Assembly (NCBI GenBank): GCA_036346225.1
Contig: JARFIW010001459.1
Location: 186,001 to 250,000 of the forward strand
From: Platerodrilus igneus
Taxonomy: Eukaryota; Arthropoda; Insecta; Coleoptera; Lycidae
Direction of reading: 5' to 3'
Length of the DNA stretch: 64,000 nt
Position 1 is the stretch's first letter. Each line of letters begins with the position of its first letter. The position numbers and the translations under genes were made by a program. The notes below the pieces were generated by a model that was not told the DNA's origin, did not search any database, and saw only the letters and a program-made list of their open reading frames with translations. Of this stretch, positions 1 through 13,258 are shown piece by piece.

Positions 1-2029
1 CACTGATTTAATGTTTTAAAAACAACACGCTTTGCTCAATATGAATTGTCGGTAACGTCAACAGGTGTTACTGACGTCATATATTTTTCTGCTTTGTACT
101 GCTGACAGATGTTATTTTAAAAGCAAATGCTTTGAACAGCTTTAGTACAATATATGTAAACATGTCTATTTTTGTGATCAGCTTTATCTAAATTAAAATT
201 TGTATACGTAATTTTGAAAGTTCAAAGGCTTATATTGTTAAGAGCTATTAATTTGTTATCTGCCTGAACAGATCTGCACAGGTTAGAACCCTATTTGTAC
301 AACAAGTTCATGTTTTAAAGTAAAGTATTTGATTGAAAATAATAAAGATAAACATGAAAGTTAAAAGTTTAAGATTGATACAGTTAATGATAAAATTTTT
401 TGTTACAAGTCACATTATTTTAAAAGAGATTTTTTAGTAAACAATTGGTTCAAGATTAAAGATTTTTTATTTTGATCAAGTGTGATCAAATCTAATAACA
501 TAAAGCTAAAACCTTTATGAGTAAGAAATTAATGCCAATTTTATATTGGAAGAAGCTCTTTACTATTTCTTTATGTATTTTTGCTGGACACAAATGGTGT
601 TCCACCTTTTTATTTATTTAACTATTACAATTTCTTACAGGAGCTGCGTCTTACTTTATTAAGATAGGTTTTTGTCAGCGAAGGCGATCCTTTTTTTCTT
701 TGGGTCTCCTCGTCCGCCCTTAGAAATATGCTATGCAATTATCATAATTACATCAGGACTTGGTGGCGCCTATTTGATTTAGCTTAGGTTTGATCTGCAA
801 ACAGATTTCGACTTACCCCCCCTTTTCTCATAGCTCTACCCAAGGAATAGACCCCTAGTTGTGTCGGAAGATTTTTAGGACAATAAGTATCACTGATGCC
901 ACGCTTGTAAGATACTTAAAATAAATATATATAATATAAGAAAAATTCGTTACACTGGCTCACAGCGTGAGGCCAGCTATATATAGAAAAAATTCGTTTC
1001 AATGTTAATAAATTATTTGCTCTTTGGTGGTGAAAAGTTGTAGTACTCCAAAGAAGGATTTCAGAAGGTATCTTAATTTATTACAAGCATACACTTCAAA
1101 TGCGCGATGTTTTGCTATTTTTCAACTTCAGATCAACTATTTCCATGATTTTTCAATCGAATTACACGACACTTGAATGCTATGTACTTGAGGTCTATTT
1201 AAAAAGATTCGCTTTATTATATTTTATTTGTTTTTACAGATGTTCCTTTGGTAACATTTGATGTAGAGACAGCGGAATATAGAATGTAACCCAAAAATTT
1301 CGTTGCTATATAATGCGGTTCTATAAATTACCAATTATTGTAATATTTCCTAAATAAAATAAGATGTCGATAAATTGAAAATTTAAAAAATATTGTGATA
1401 AAATAGGGACAGCTAAACAAAGTGTGTATTACAATTTTTATGAGTGGAACACCACATTACATCGATGTTGTTGTAGCTGTACTAAAAATATCTATCCTTC
1501 ATAGCACAATGTTGTACACACAAGTATTTGCTATACGTTACTTGATACCTTAGGAGTTTTTAAATATAAAATGTGTCACGGTTATCATTGACTTTTTTTC
1601 GTATTTATCAAAACCACAAAACCAATACGCCAAGCGTGTACTTTACAAATTGCTTAAATAAGTCAGATGTTTTAATATAGTTTAATTAGAAAAAGACAAT
1701 TTGATCGTAGTGTAAATAGTAGTAGGCATGTAACTTTGTTCCAAACACAATACATAACAGTAACTGTTTCGATAATTGTTTTTCTGTCAAGTTGTTTAAA
1801 TAAAAAGAAATTCGCTACAACAACACTTTCGTTTTCGTAATAATGTGTATATTAAAAGTACAGATCAAAAACAAAATACATAGTAGTTCTATAAGTGACA
1901 TGTAAATAAAGTGTTATATATCCTCGCAATTTGGGTAATACCGAAATATCTTAACACATATCTACCAAAGCTAAACAAATTGTTTGAAATGCTAAGGATT
2001 ACTCCGAGTTGTTCTAAATTAACGGTCCA
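1..2029. other. AT-rich sequence, no gene recognised
   Basis: No reading frame of useful length and no protein similarity that I could recognise on either strand. The stretch is AT-rich with homopolymer runs and looks like intergenic or fully decayed repeat sequence. Confidence 0.5.
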
Positions 2030-3297
2030 AACGCCATCTCGCTACACCAAGCTAGAAGATGTACTTCAGAATGTTTTGGAATAGGCGAAGAGACCGCGAA
2101 AAAAGTTGTCAAAAGCAAAAAAAACGTACCGTTTCAGGGGCAAAATCAAGAAGTGACAGAACACCGATAGAAGTCGAAGATGTTTTGAAGAATATTATTC
2201 AAAGGCACACTTTCAGTATTATGTAAAAAAAAATTATTCAACCATGCTGGAGTTTCATCAAAGTTAAAGGAGAACTTTACGGAATTTCCCCTAGACTGCA
2301 TAACAACTTTGAATAGATGTGTGAAAGATATGAATTTTAAGCTTTAAAGATTATACAGGCCACTCCTTATGAAGCTGCAAAAAGGTCGAAGAATCTGTAT
2401 TTTGTAAAAAGATACAGGGAAGCAGGTTGGGCAGTGTTTTATACATTCGAGGCATGGTGTGGTGCCAATTATTCGAAAAAAATTGGTCTGCATCGTAATG
2501 GCGACTAGAGAGAACGTTCAAATTTTGACGAATATGAAGAAAATATTCAATAAGCTAATGGATCCAGAGGTAGAATCAAAAACGCTCCGGTGCAGAAAAG
2601 GGCGTAATTATTTTGCTTATTGGCAATGAAAATGGCTATTTACAATGATGCATGAAATACTTTATTGGAATAAAATTAAACGACTGAATACCACGACGAA
2701 ATGAATAAACAGTATAGTATCCTCCAAATCGGTGAAAATACTTTACTAATCATCTTATAGTACAATATTCAACTCTACAACTTCTTGACAATAAGCTGAT
2801 ATAGTTCTATGGTTACAAAAGAAACACGTATATTGCCTGATGGTATTGATAATTTTAAAACCTTCACACGACCTGTGCTGTTGGAACTGTGACACCGTCA
2901 TCATTTTGAAAAACACTTTATGCTGGAGAAAATTACGTAAACTTTACGAGGGAACAACTAGGTACTTATAAAGTTTCCAGTTGCTCACTGCCAATTTTAT
3001 CTAATTGAGTTGTTATGAGTGTATATTAAGAACAAGGTTGCAAATTAAACAGTACATTAAAAGTCAATTATGTTATAGAACTTTCCAAATCCACTATGCA
3101 AAATATATTAGACACTGTTTGGCCCAATTTTGTAGAACATGCTAAGCAGGCAGAAAGACACTATAGGGAAAAGGAGAACTTTGTGAGTATTGCCGTAGAG
3201 TCCTTAATTATGAATTTGCAAGACTACAACGACGACAATGACCGTAATGGTTATAAGGACAAAGAAAAATTACTTGATGAAGAAGTATGCTTTTGAG
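2030..3297 (+). pseudogene. Decayed DDE-superfamily transposase (Tc1/mariner-like insect type)
   Basis: Conceptual translation in shifting frames gives pieces in the order expected of a DDE transposase common in insect genomes. A helix-turn-helix-like N-terminal part lies at about 2050-2200. A segment at about 2350-2510 ends in YTFEAWCG, where an intact member would have an acidic YxDETW-type motif. A TEYHDEMN block lies near 2683-2710. The C-terminal tail is the open stretch 3096-3296, aromatic-rich (WPNFVEHA) and ending in an acidic run. Many stops and frameshifts lie between the pieces, and the first catalytic aspartate is not conserved, so it cannot be active. Terminal inverted repeats were not found. 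The family assignment rests on remembered motif order and has not been searched. Confidence 0.55.
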
Positions 3298-3397
3298 GCA
3301 CTGAACTATGGACACTTTTAATGTACACCAAATAGCAGCGACCTGTTCTAAAATAATTATAAATGGTGTTATTATTAACATATTATTGAAAAGAAGC

Positions 3398-3478
3398 TTC
3401 CACCTGAGATCGAACCCGGGTCCATTGGCATGCAGAGCGCGCATGGTGACTACCACACCACGACACGCATCGCATATG
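3398..3478 (-). repeat. tRNA-like sequence (SINE head or tRNA pseudogene)
   Basis: On the minus strand the sequence has a box-A-like TGGTGTGGTAGTC and a box-B-like GGGTTCGATCTC at tRNA spacing, with a possible five-base anticodon stem CATGC/GCATG. The acceptor stem is poor and there is no T-run terminator, so a functional tRNA gene is unlikely. A tRNA-derived SINE fragment is the best explanation. Confidence 0.4.
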
Positions 3479-3480
3479 AT

Positions 3481-5384
3481 TAAGCAGAAACTGCAATAGC
3501 GTATAAAACCGTATATAGAAATGGGCCATATCACAACTTTTAATTATTTAAATTTGTAATTAGTGCAGCTTTCTCCAGAATTTGTACTTCTGGTTTTGTA
3601 TATTCGTTCAATTAAAAAAAAAAACACCTAAATTGCGCATACACCACTTAATGTCTTTTGCATTTCTTATGTAGATTATTCCAATAGTGTGCGGCTTCAA
3701 GTTATGACGCAAGGTGACGAGCCGCACTCCGCGGTTTTAGTTACCCACCGAACTTGTGAGCCGTTCCCTGTCCACTCGTTTTTAATTCATAGGGCTCTTA
3801 AGATTATTGATTTCAATTACCGATATAACATATCTGTATACTTAATACTATCTCTAGTTGAAATGAGCAAGTTGGAGTAGATCAAGGGTTTGTTTAATTA
3901 CGGCTGAATTATTCAATGAAAACTAATCACACCTGAATTATTTCTGGATACGTTGTACTGTTTCTCATATCTGTAGGTATCTTTTTTTTATTAATATTTT
4001 CTTTGTAATTAATTTTCACATTCGCGAATATTGAAATTGGACATAGAACTGTGTTTTCTATCTTATAAATTGCTCCAATTGACGTCTTATTGAAAAACTA
4101 TTAAACTTATCTTATTTATGTACAAATAAAGTAGTTTTAGTATGCAATTTAATCTATCAAAATTAATTATATATTTTTGGAGAAATGAGGTTTCAAAGTC
4201 GAGAGTCAGAACTTTTTACTCCGATAGCAGTTGACACGGGTAGCTCTAAAGTGCAAATTTTTATGCTATCTTATTGTTATTCTAGTACGGCAATATGTAC
4301 ACTGCTATACTTATCCGTTTAAGTTAATTTTTTGTGAAGCAGCGAGTCAGCATAGGTAGACACAACTCGCATTTGCGAATTTGTGCATTTTTCTTTGAAA
4401 AATTGTCAAAGCGTACAGTTGTAGTGAACGACATGTAACGGCAGATTTTCAAACTGCGTCATCACTAGTCCGTACAAGGTACATTGCCGTTGTTGTTTTT
4501 ACAAATTTGATTTAGTCAATCCTATGGAAAAATAATTGAAAAACATTCAGATAATGCTATTTACTCCAAATTAATTGTTTATCTTTCAAAACTCAAATGT
4601 GAACCCTTTCAATTGCTCAGATATTAATATTTTTTATGTCTCATGCAAACATTTCTTTCAAATAGCTTCGAAAATAGAATACTTGTGTTCTAATTATTTG
4701 GCGATCTGTTTCGGACTTCAATACCAATATACAGTGAGGTTACAGTATTATTCATGGTAGTCATATAATACATATAAGGTAACTAGTAAGAGAAGAAACA
4801 CGGAAATGAATTTGAATTCTAAGCGAAGTATTTCTATAGAGGTCTTTGATACATTTACTACGAAATCTGGAACCGATTTAGTAATAGTGACGATATACTA
4901 TTGTCTCTCATTCATACTAGTCAGAAGACGTTTCTGATTATAACAAAACGTATTTCTCTGAGACAGTCAATCTCGTGAAATCAGTTTACCTCCTATAGTA
5001 TAAAACTAAAACTAAAATTGGAAGTAGAACTTTCATAATAGTGTTAGATCTGTTGCTGTTCTATAACAATTTATTAACTTGAACATGTGTGAAACCCTTT
5101 GAAAAAGTATTAAACTGTATAAAATTTTATGTACAACTGCAATGATCCATGTCGAAAGTGAACTAGGTTTTTCATTACCATAACGTATAAAAACATTTTT
5201 AAGAATTACAACCGTACAACCACGACTGAAAGGTATGCATTTTACACTCTTCCTTCGATAAAACAATTTTTAGAGCTGCATCGTATTAAGCATAAATAAA
5301 AAGGTATTTGAGTAAAACTTTATCCACCGGAACTTTTCCTTTTGAACCAATAAAGATTCATTTTCCAAAGGGGCTTTGGGTACA
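3481..5384. other. No gene recognised
   Basis: Only short frames without recognisable motifs. I see no tandem repeats and no obvious transposon ends; the composition is AT-rich. Confidence 0.45.
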
Positions 5385-5570
5385 ATGCTGGACAGCTGTG
5401 CCCCCCAAAAATGGAGGTTTCGTGTGTGGATGTTGTCACGCACGTTAAAGATCCCTACCTTGCTTGGAACTGCAAGGGTTCGGCGAAATTCCAAATTTTT
5501 CAGGTAAAAAAATCACTTCCTGGCCAATGTAGTACCTTCAGGTGGAGCATTGGAAAAATCAAATGTAATG
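5385..5570 (+). repeat. SINE body/tail fragment (same family as the copy at 44.5 kb)
   Basis: From about 5411 the sequence matches, in the same 5'-3' sense, the body of the SINE on the minus strand at 44486-44792. The shared order is an AATGGAGGT block, then ACGTTAAAGATCCCTACCTTG, then CTGGCCAATGTA and CCTTCAGGTGGAGCATTGG. The tRNA-like head is absent, so this is a 5'-truncated or decayed copy. It abuts an RTE 3' tail. Confidence 0.6.
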
Positions 5571-6330
5571 TCTGGCATGTTGGCAACGATTCGCTTCTTA
5601 AGCCTTACCATAATATATAATTTAACACTTTTCCTTTTTTTGGAGGGGATAACTAGGTAATATTTCATAATCAATAGCAATCATGTAAACATATTGGAGT
5701 TCTTTAACGACCATCAGGTTGCTAATATCTATGTAGAGCCACGTAGATAAGAAAAAGATAGAAGAGTATAGGAAGACCTAGGCTAAGCTATATTAGTCAA
5801 ATTATTAGAGATTTAGGTTAAGGGCATGTAGACCTAATTAGACTAGCTTAGAATAGAAAAGAATTTAAAGCTGCGTCAAACCAACATTAAGTAAGTTTGA
5901 AAACAAAACGAAAAAGTAAATAAATAATAATCAGTTAACTAAATGTTACCATGACATAATTCACAATTAGTTAGCGGTCTGGCATGGTGGTAGCGATTCG
6001 CTGCTTAAGCCTTACCATAACATAATTTAACCCTTTTTATTTTTTGGAAGGGATAACCAAATAATATTTCATTTCCTTATACATGGGAATCATGTAAACA
6101 TATTGGAGTTCTTTAACAACCATCAGGTTGCTAATATCTATGTAGAGCCAAATAGATAGGAAAAAGATAGAAAAGTATAGGAAGACCTACACCAAGCTGT
6201 ATTAGTTAAATTATTAGAAATTTAGGTTGTGAAGGGTATGTAGATCTTTTTAGATTAGCACAGAATAGAAATAAAATTAGAGCTGCGCCAAACCGACCTT
6301 AAGTAAGGTCGAAAACAAAATGATGATGAT
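5571..6330 (+). repeat. Two adjacent RTE 3'-end copies (period about 406 bp)
   Basis: Two copies start at about 5571 and 5977, each with GGCATG..TGGTAGCGATTCGCT-like sequence. Each runs through a short non-coding part into the last codons of an RTE reading frame (GRPRLSYISQI-like, then a LxRLA-like block). The second ends in (ATG)n at about 6315-6328, the typical short-repeat tail of RTE elements. Both have stops and indels. The head-to-tail layout is the same as in the large array at 44-54 kb. Confidence 0.6.
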
Positions 6331-6805
6331 GGCGTTTTAAAAGCGTTATGATCACTCTTTAAATATAGAAATCCATGTTTTCTTGAAAGAAAACCACCAA
6401 TAAAAATGTCTCGTTTAAAATTTTACTATTTTTTTCATTATCATGATATAAAAATTACATTTGAAATTTGTTGTAAAAATATGTAAAACAGATGCATGAA
6501 TTACTCTTTCAAAAGCCATCATAACTAAGCCACTTGTAAAAGTGTTTTCTAGTACAAAATAAAAACCCCTTCAGATGTTGAATCAATTTCAATTGGTCCA
6601 AAAAAAGATGTTCCAGTGGCAATATTTGGATACAATGCTACTCAATTTTATTGATACCTAACAGAGAGAAGAATGAAAAACGAATATCTGTGAGTGCGTT
6701 ATCCATGTTTAATATAGGAAAAAAACATTAGGAATTTTAATGAGAAACTTATAGACAACTTTGTCCAAAAATGGAAAAAATAAATCTCATATCTAAACAG
6801 TCCAT
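6331..6805. other. No gene recognised
   Basis: AT-rich sequence between RTE tails and the next RTE element. Nothing recognised. Confidence 0.4.
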
Positions 6806-9800
6806 TTCGAATGGACCTGCACCTTGCCGAAGTTCTAAATTACTAGAACAGGTGAAATGGCTTGCGTGTTCTAATGAGCTAAAGAGCCAAACTACAGGTC
6901 CAACCAAAGTAGTAGGGTCGTTAGTGAGGAAACAGACTAAGACAGGTCCCCGAAAGAGGGCAGCGGCTCTTTCGGTACTTAGATTGGCAGAGACCATAGG
7001 GGTCGGTATGGCAGTCTAAGACACACTACCGCGATGTGGAAGGCAACGGGAAACCACCACATTATCTCCCTAGTACACAGCGTACTTAAATTGTAACAAA
7101 CATGATGGCATTCTCTGGGGTAAAAGATTCCGGAGTTAAAATAGTCCCCCATTCGCATCTCCGGGAGGGGACTACTTCGGAGGATGCGATCGGAAAGTTA
7201 AAAATAAGAGTCGGGAACATTCTGCGAGTCGGAGCGTGGAATGTTAGAAGTATGAAGCAAGTAGGTAAGCTAGGTAACCTAAAAATCGAAATGAATAGGT
7301 TATCACTAGACATAGTAGGGATCAGCGAAGTTCGGTGGCCAGAGGCGGGGGGATTTTTGGAGTGGAGACCTCAGGGTAATTCATACAGGAGCAGAGGACG
7401 GAAATTTGGGTGTGGGGATAGTTATGCGGAAAAAGATAGGATACTGTGTAGAAAATTACTTACAAAAGAACGAAAGAGTACTCATGGTTAGATTAGAAGC
7501 TAAACCGGTAAACACAGTAATAATACAAGTATACATGCCCACCTCTAGCTACAGTGACGAAGAGGTGGAAGCCATCTACAACGATATCGAAGACATATTA
7601 AGATACGTAAAAGGACATGAATATTTAATAATTACGGGGGATTTTAATGCTGTGGTAGGTGAGGGTAGGGAAGGAGCGGGAGTAGGTTTATTTGGTTTAG
7701 GCACGAGAAATGACAGGGGAAATAGGCTGGTAGAATTTTGCGACAAGAACAATTTAATCATCACAAACACATTATTTCAACATCATGCTAGAAGACGATA
7801 TACGTGGAAGATGCCAGGAGATATAGGACGATATCAAATATATTACATTCTTGTTAGACAACGGTTTAGGAATCAAGTAAAAGACTGTAGAAGCTACCCA
7901 GAAGCAGATATAGATACTGACCACAACATCGTAATTATGAAGGCCGCACTTAAATTTAAAAATCTGAAAAAAAGGAACGGAAAAAGGCGCCTGGACTTAG
8001 AGAAACTAAAAGATAAAGATATTCAAGTAAGATTCGAAAAAAAGTCAAATGAATTGCTGAATGATATCGGGAAAATATCTGAAACTAAGGAAGTAGAAAC
8101 AGAATGGAATAACATTAAATCCAGCCTAGACATGGCGGCCAGAGATATTTTGGGGTATACACAAAAAGAAAATAAGAAACCATGGATAACAAAGGATATC
8201 TTGAATTTAATAGAAGAAAGACGAAAATACAAAAATAAATCAGACGAAACAGGAAAACAGAGATACAAAGCCATAAAATGGGAAATTATTCGAAAATGCA
8301 GGAAAGCTAAAGAACGATGGATTGATGAAAAGTGCAAAGAAGTACAAACTAAGATGGAAATAGGAAAGACAGACGAAGCATACAAATTAATTAGAATGAA
8401 TTTTAGGGATATAAAACCGTATAGCAAAAATATAAGGGACGCAGAAGGAAACGTCATTATAGAAAAAGTAGAGAAAGTGAGTAGATGGCAAGAATATATA
8501 GGAATTTATATGCAGGAGAGGAACTAACTGCATTAGAACAGGAATCAGACATTGAAAATGATGACTTGGGATATCCTATACTTAGAGATGAATTTGAAAT
8601 AAAATTAAAGGGTCTGAAAAATGGTAAGGCGCCGGGTACAGATAAGGTGCAAGCAGAAACTCTAAAAGCCACTGGACAAGCAGTAACAGAACGTCTCTTC
8701 CAACTTGTAAGCTATATGTATGAGACAGGCGAGATACCCAAAGATTTCAAACATAACATCATAGTAACTATACCAAAAAAGAAAGGCGCGGATAGATGTG
8801 AAAATTTTCGAACAATAAGTTTGACAGCACACGTGTCAAAAATATTAACTAGAATTGTGCAAAGACGAATGGAAAAACGAGCTGAAGAAATACTAGGAGA
8901 AGACCAATTTGGGTTTAGGCGAAACAGGGGAACACGGGAGGCTATTTTAGCTCTGAGAGTGATAATGGAGAAAACAATAGAAAAAGGGGAAAGCATGTAT
9001 ATAGGGTTTGTAGATCTGGAAAAAGCATTCGACAATGTAAATTGGAAAAAAATGTTTGAAATACTCAAAAAGATTGGAATGAGTTATAGGGACAGACGAA
9101 TAGTACATAGCTTATACAAAGAGCAAACAGCAGTAATAGAATTAGAGCAGGAACGTAGAGAAGTAAACATTAGGAAAGGGGTGAGACAGGGATGTGCCCT
9201 ATCCCCAGTGATTTTTAACTTGTACATAGAAGAGGCAATAATTACTGTCAAATGCAGGAAGACATTTGGAATTACTATGCAGGGACAAAAAATTGATATG
9301 CTTAGATTTGCAGATGATATAGCGGTATTAGCGTTTAGCAAGGAAGAGTTAGAAGCTGCTCTTAATGAAATGGAAACGGTTCTAACAGAGAGATACGGTA
9401 TGAAAATTAACAAAACTAAAACTAAAGCTCTAGTATGCAAAGGTGGGGAAAATAAATCTAAAACAAAAATACAAATATTTAACACGAACTTACAAGAGGT
9501 TAAGGATTTCTGCTACCTAGGAAGTCAAATAACGCAAGATGGGAAAAGCACAAAAGATATAAAACAAAGATTAGCACAAGGTCATGCTACATTTAACAAA
9601 AAAAGTAACTACTGTGTTCAAAAACAACAAAGATAGAAACAAGGAAAAGATTGCTTAAAACATATGTGTGGAGCACAGCACTGTACGGCTGTGAAGCCTG
9701 GACAGTAGGAGAAGCGGACAAGAAAAAGGTAGAAGCCTTTGAAATGTGGTGTTACAGGCGTATGATGAAGATATCATGGACAGACAAAGTTAAGAACGAA

Positions 9801-10360
9801 GAGGTACTAAAAATGGTAGGGGAAGAAAGAAATATGTGGAAAACGGTAAAAAATAGGAGAGATAGGATGATAGGCCACATACTACGGCATGAGGGAATAG
9901 TGCGGAATATATTAGAAGCAGAGATAGGAAAAAAGAGAAGAATCGGCAGACCTAGATTAGACTACTGCACACAGATAGTAAAAGATGTAGGCTGTAGAGG
10001 TTTCAGGGAGATGTGTAGGCTAGCCCAGAATAGAAATCAATGGAGGTACGCATCCAACCAAGCCCAAGATGGATAAACTAATGACGAAAAGATAACTGTG
10101 CTTAAACATGATGATTATTATAAGTAACTACAAGAATTGGTTGGGCAATATTCTCGAATAATGTTAAGTGTGTGAAAGGATTTACTGGAAAACCATTATT
10201 TCGGCAAATGTCTAAGTGTTGAGGGATCTTGGTAGCCACAGGTTGCTTAACCTCCTTCACTGAATCTCAGTAAAATAGGGTATAAAATTAGAAAACAATA
10301 GAAAGGGAAAGAGCTGAATACACATACTCCCTGAAAAGAAGAAAAGAAGAAAAAGAAGAA
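6806..10360 (+). mobile_element. RTE-clade non-LTR retrotransposon, nearly full length, frameshifted
   Basis: The element encodes an N-terminal apurinic endonuclease and a reverse transcriptase, followed by a short 3' region. Its 5' limit is set at about 6806 because the inverted copy at 36.2-37.2 kb begins to match there (TTCGAATGGACCTGC against TTCCGAATAGACCTGC). The 5' part contains an 82-codon frame (6771-7019) that the other copy does not keep open, so it is probably leader rather than a gene. The 3' region after the stop resembles the monomers of the tandem array at 44-54 kb. There is no LTR and no long poly(A); other copies in the window end in (ATG)n. No target duplication was identified. 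Confidence 0.75.
7102..10076 (+). pseudogene. RTE endonuclease-reverse transcriptase, broken by frameshifts
   Basis: The polyprotein would nick target DNA and reverse-transcribe the element RNA in the nucleus. The endonuclease runs from 7102 to about 7960: GAWNVRSM, ISEVRW (catalytic glutamate), GDFNAVVG and the terminal DTDHNIV are all visible. The reverse transcriptase starts near 8590 (GKAPGTDK) and has motif A (FVDLEKAFD), motif B (RQGCALSPVIFN) and motif C FADD at about 9309. A C-terminal WCYRRM/RPRLDY tail ends at 10076. The frame is interrupted at about 7400 (endonuclease), about 8500 and about 9630, so four open pieces remain (7102-7491, 7406-8527, 8485-9636, 9651-10076). All core motifs survive, so the decay is recent. 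Confidence 0.85.
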
Positions 10361-10639
10361 AACCACCAAAAACGCAAAATCAAAGTAGCTGCTTATATAA
10401 CCCTACATAAAAATAACTGAGTTCCAAACGAATTCGTGACTTTCAGTAAACAATGGATTCCATTATTAAAGGAAATAACAAATGAAAATCAAATGCCCAC
10501 AATATCTAGGTAGCATTACAAGTTTTTCCTGGGTTTTCCTTGCAATATTAACATGAAATACAGCCTACATACATGATTTCTATTTATACATAAAATAACT
10601 AATTACATAAAAATAAGCATATTAACAATCCTTGTAAAA
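10361..10639. other. No gene recognised
   Basis: AT-rich spacer after the RTE element, with no coding potential seen. Confidence 0.4.
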
Positions 10640-10850
10640 CAGCATTGGTATCTGACAAGTATAAATCCACAATAAGGTTACCTCAATATATACAATCTTT
10701 GTTGAACAGTATTGGTATCTGACAAGTGTAAACCCGCTATAGGGTCGCCTCAGATCCATATACAATCTTCATAGAACAACATTGGTATCTGACAAGTGTA
10801 AACCCGCCATGGGGTCGCCTCAGAACCATGTTAAAATCTACCAAAGAGGT
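10640..10850 (+). repeat. Tandem repeat, about 68-bp unit, three copies
   Basis: The block TTGGTATCTGACAAGT recurs at 10645, 10712 and 10782. It is followed each time by TAAACCCGC-like and GGGTCGCCTCAG-like blocks and a TACAATCTT linker. Copies two and three are closer to each other than to copy one. Confidence 0.75.
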
Positions 10851-11337
10851 AACTTAAATCATAATGAATTTTCCCCCTCAAAATAAATATACAAAAACGA
10901 CTACATAAGCCTTTCAATAATGCAATCACACACTTCTTTAATAACCATCCTCTCAATTGTATAAATAGAAACATGTTAAAAAACGTTTTCCAATTCAAAG
11001 TTATTGAATTTATATAAAATTCACCAATAAAAATTAATCAGCTGATTTCACGTTAAGCGTATTGGCTACCTAAAGAAAGCCGATCCCAGGTCGCAACACA
11101 AATTGAAGGCAATCATTCTGTTAAACTTTAAAAATTTTTGCTTAGTATACTCAAACCAAATATTTCAAACATCAGTAAATCAAAGTCACCTTCAATTTAT
11201 GTCATAAATGTCAAACTTGAAGTTTTTTATTATTATTTTGACAACGATCCTAGGTCATGGATCGAAACGTAAATAAAGTTGAATTTAAAAACTATGAGTG
11301 GTTTAATTCCCAAAGAAGATTAACCTGAATACACATG
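10851..11337. other. No gene recognised
   Basis: AT-rich. A GATCGAAACGTAAATAAAGTT-like piece occurs near 11260, but I could not tie it to a family. Confidence 0.4.
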
Positions 11338-12090
11338 CTGTGTGAGAATTTCAGGGAACTATGTAGGCTAGCTCAGAATATAAATAAGTGCAGGTACGTG
11401 TCCAACCAGTTTTGAGACGGAAAACCTAATGGCTGCGAAATACCTGCAACTAATGTTGACTGTGCGAAAAGATAAATTGGAAATATATTAAATCGCCAAA
11501 TGGTTAAGTGTTGGGAGAACTTGGCAGCCACAGACTGCTTACCTCCCTTCACAACTATTGAAGGTCGGAAAAATAGGGCATATAACTGTAAAACAATAGA
11601 AAGTGATCGCACTGCATCTAACAAGAAAGAACATCGCCTATGAAGAAAGACAACAAACAGAATAAGAAGAAAATTGTTGAAAGCAAATGTGTGGAGCACA
11701 GCACAGTATGCCTATGAAATACGGGAAGTCTGAAACGCAGACAGAAAAACGGTAGCAGCCTTTTGAAATGATGTGCTTCAGATGTATGAGGACGATAGCA
11801 TGGACAGACAAAGATAATAACAAATAAGTTACAGAAATAGTAGGGGAATAAGGATATCTGGTGAAAAAGAGAAATAGTAGGGCGGAATACGTTCTAAGGC
11901 AGTTTTGGGGAATAGTATGTGATATATTACAAGCAGAGATAGGGAAAAAAGAGGTAGATGTAGACCTAGATCAGACAGTTATAGATGCAAACTGTGCATA
12001 TTTCAGGGAAATCTGTAGGTTAGTTCAGAATAGGGAACAATGATGGTACGCGTCTAACCAGTTCTAGGACTGAAGACCTAATGATGATGA
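11338..12090 (+). pseudogene. RTE 3'-terminal fragment with one tail monomer in front
   Basis: The first part (11338-11640) is one tail monomer: the last RTE codons (FRELCRLAQN-like), then the non-coding block with CTTGGCAGCCACAGACTGC. It is followed by the C-terminal domain of the RTE polyprotein (about 11680-12070: TYVWSTALYG-like, CFRCM, an acidic EIGKK/R-rich block, REICRLVQN), full of stops and small indels. It ends at ACCTAATGATGATGATGAT. The order tail-then-C-terminus is the same as at 54.0-54.9 kb. Confidence 0.65.
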
Positions 12091-13056
12091 TGATCTAAAC
12101 AGTTTTAAAACGGAAAATTTGTGAGTTTATATTTATAATAGTTTAATACCAAATACTGGATAATGCTTTAAAAGTTTGACCTACCGAGATGTTAAACCTG
12201 CGAGCCGTCACTGATTATTTTTCATTTCCAACGCATTTTAATCTGTTGCACTTGTTTATTCAGGTGGCTAACCCTCGTACATAGCGGTGGTTTTGTAGCT
12301 GGATTGTATTCGGTATTGTAGTTATTAGGTACGCTTGTTTTAGAAAAAGCGGCATCGCAAAGTTACAAGTAGAATTGTAAGCATTTGATAAAACAAGATT
12401 GTATAATGGAATCCAAAGCTTGTTGGAACAATTTCGTAATACTTCACAGTTTCAAAGCTTTTTAATGCGTAACTTGCAAAGCACAGGCTAGTAATTGTGT
12501 GCTGCGAATGACGGGTTAACAAAGACAGCATAATATATCACGAGGTTTAAAGTTTTGACATTTTTACAACTGCAGCTTGGCAAAGCCACAAAAACCAAGT
12601 AAAAAGCGTTGAATGAAAACTTTGGTTATTCCTACATTACTAAAGGCTATAAAATTTTTCTTTATTGACCCCGATAATTAACTTATACAAATTACTCGAG
12701 CCTTTGTTGTTATAATCGGAAAAATTACAAAGCGCTGTTTTACTAAAGTTGAATCGATCTCTCGACGCCTGTGTGCTCATGACGTATCTCAGTATTAATA
12801 GCATTTTAAGCAGCGTACCGTACGTTTGGAGAATCAATTTTGTTTCTGCGTCAATGAAACAATGTTAGTAATCTTCTCCACTCTTTCAGTACTAGCTCCA
12901 GTTATACAACCACTATATTATTATATATACTAAATCTGTAAATAATGACTACTTCATGTATAACTAAGTAATACCTCATATTTGTTAAAGGTAGTAAGAG
13001 ACTAATATGTAACGTTAACAAGTGTGATCAAACTATATCTAGTGTAAGAGTATTAA
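12091..13056. other. No gene recognised
   Basis: Only short frames without motifs. This stretch is the left flank of the large inverted-repeat element. Confidence 0.4.
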
Positions 13057-13062
13057 TGTAAG
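13057..13062 (+). repeat. Target site duplication TGTAAG (left)
   Basis: TGTAAG directly precedes the terminal AGTAGATGG of the element and is repeated exactly after its last base (22725-22730). Confidence 0.85.
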
Positions 13063-13258
13063 AGTAGATGGTTATGGGTGCTTCTGCTGCCTCATGTAAA
13101 TTCCCATAAGGAGGAAATAAGGAGATGAATCTCCACCTTGCTCTCGCCTTGTGGACCGCCTTGTGGGATTTTTTTACCCCAACCATCCCTACCCTAAAAA
13201 TCGGTAACCTAACCCCTAGAATTTTCGAAAAACCTCTCGGTGCCTATAGGCACCGCAC

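Noticed and set aside
3208..3534. 108-aa minus-strand ORF
   Set aside because: It runs across the end of the transposase relic and a tRNA-like sequence; no motif, so a chance frame.
6749..6997. 82-aa minus-strand ORF opposite the RTE leader
   Set aside because: Mirror of another equally long frame on the plus strand; neither is open in the inverted copy at 36.9-37.2 kb.
8023..9485. Long minus-strand ORFs opposite the RTE polyprotein
   Set aside because: Shadows of a strong coding frame on the plus strand that carries all expected motifs.
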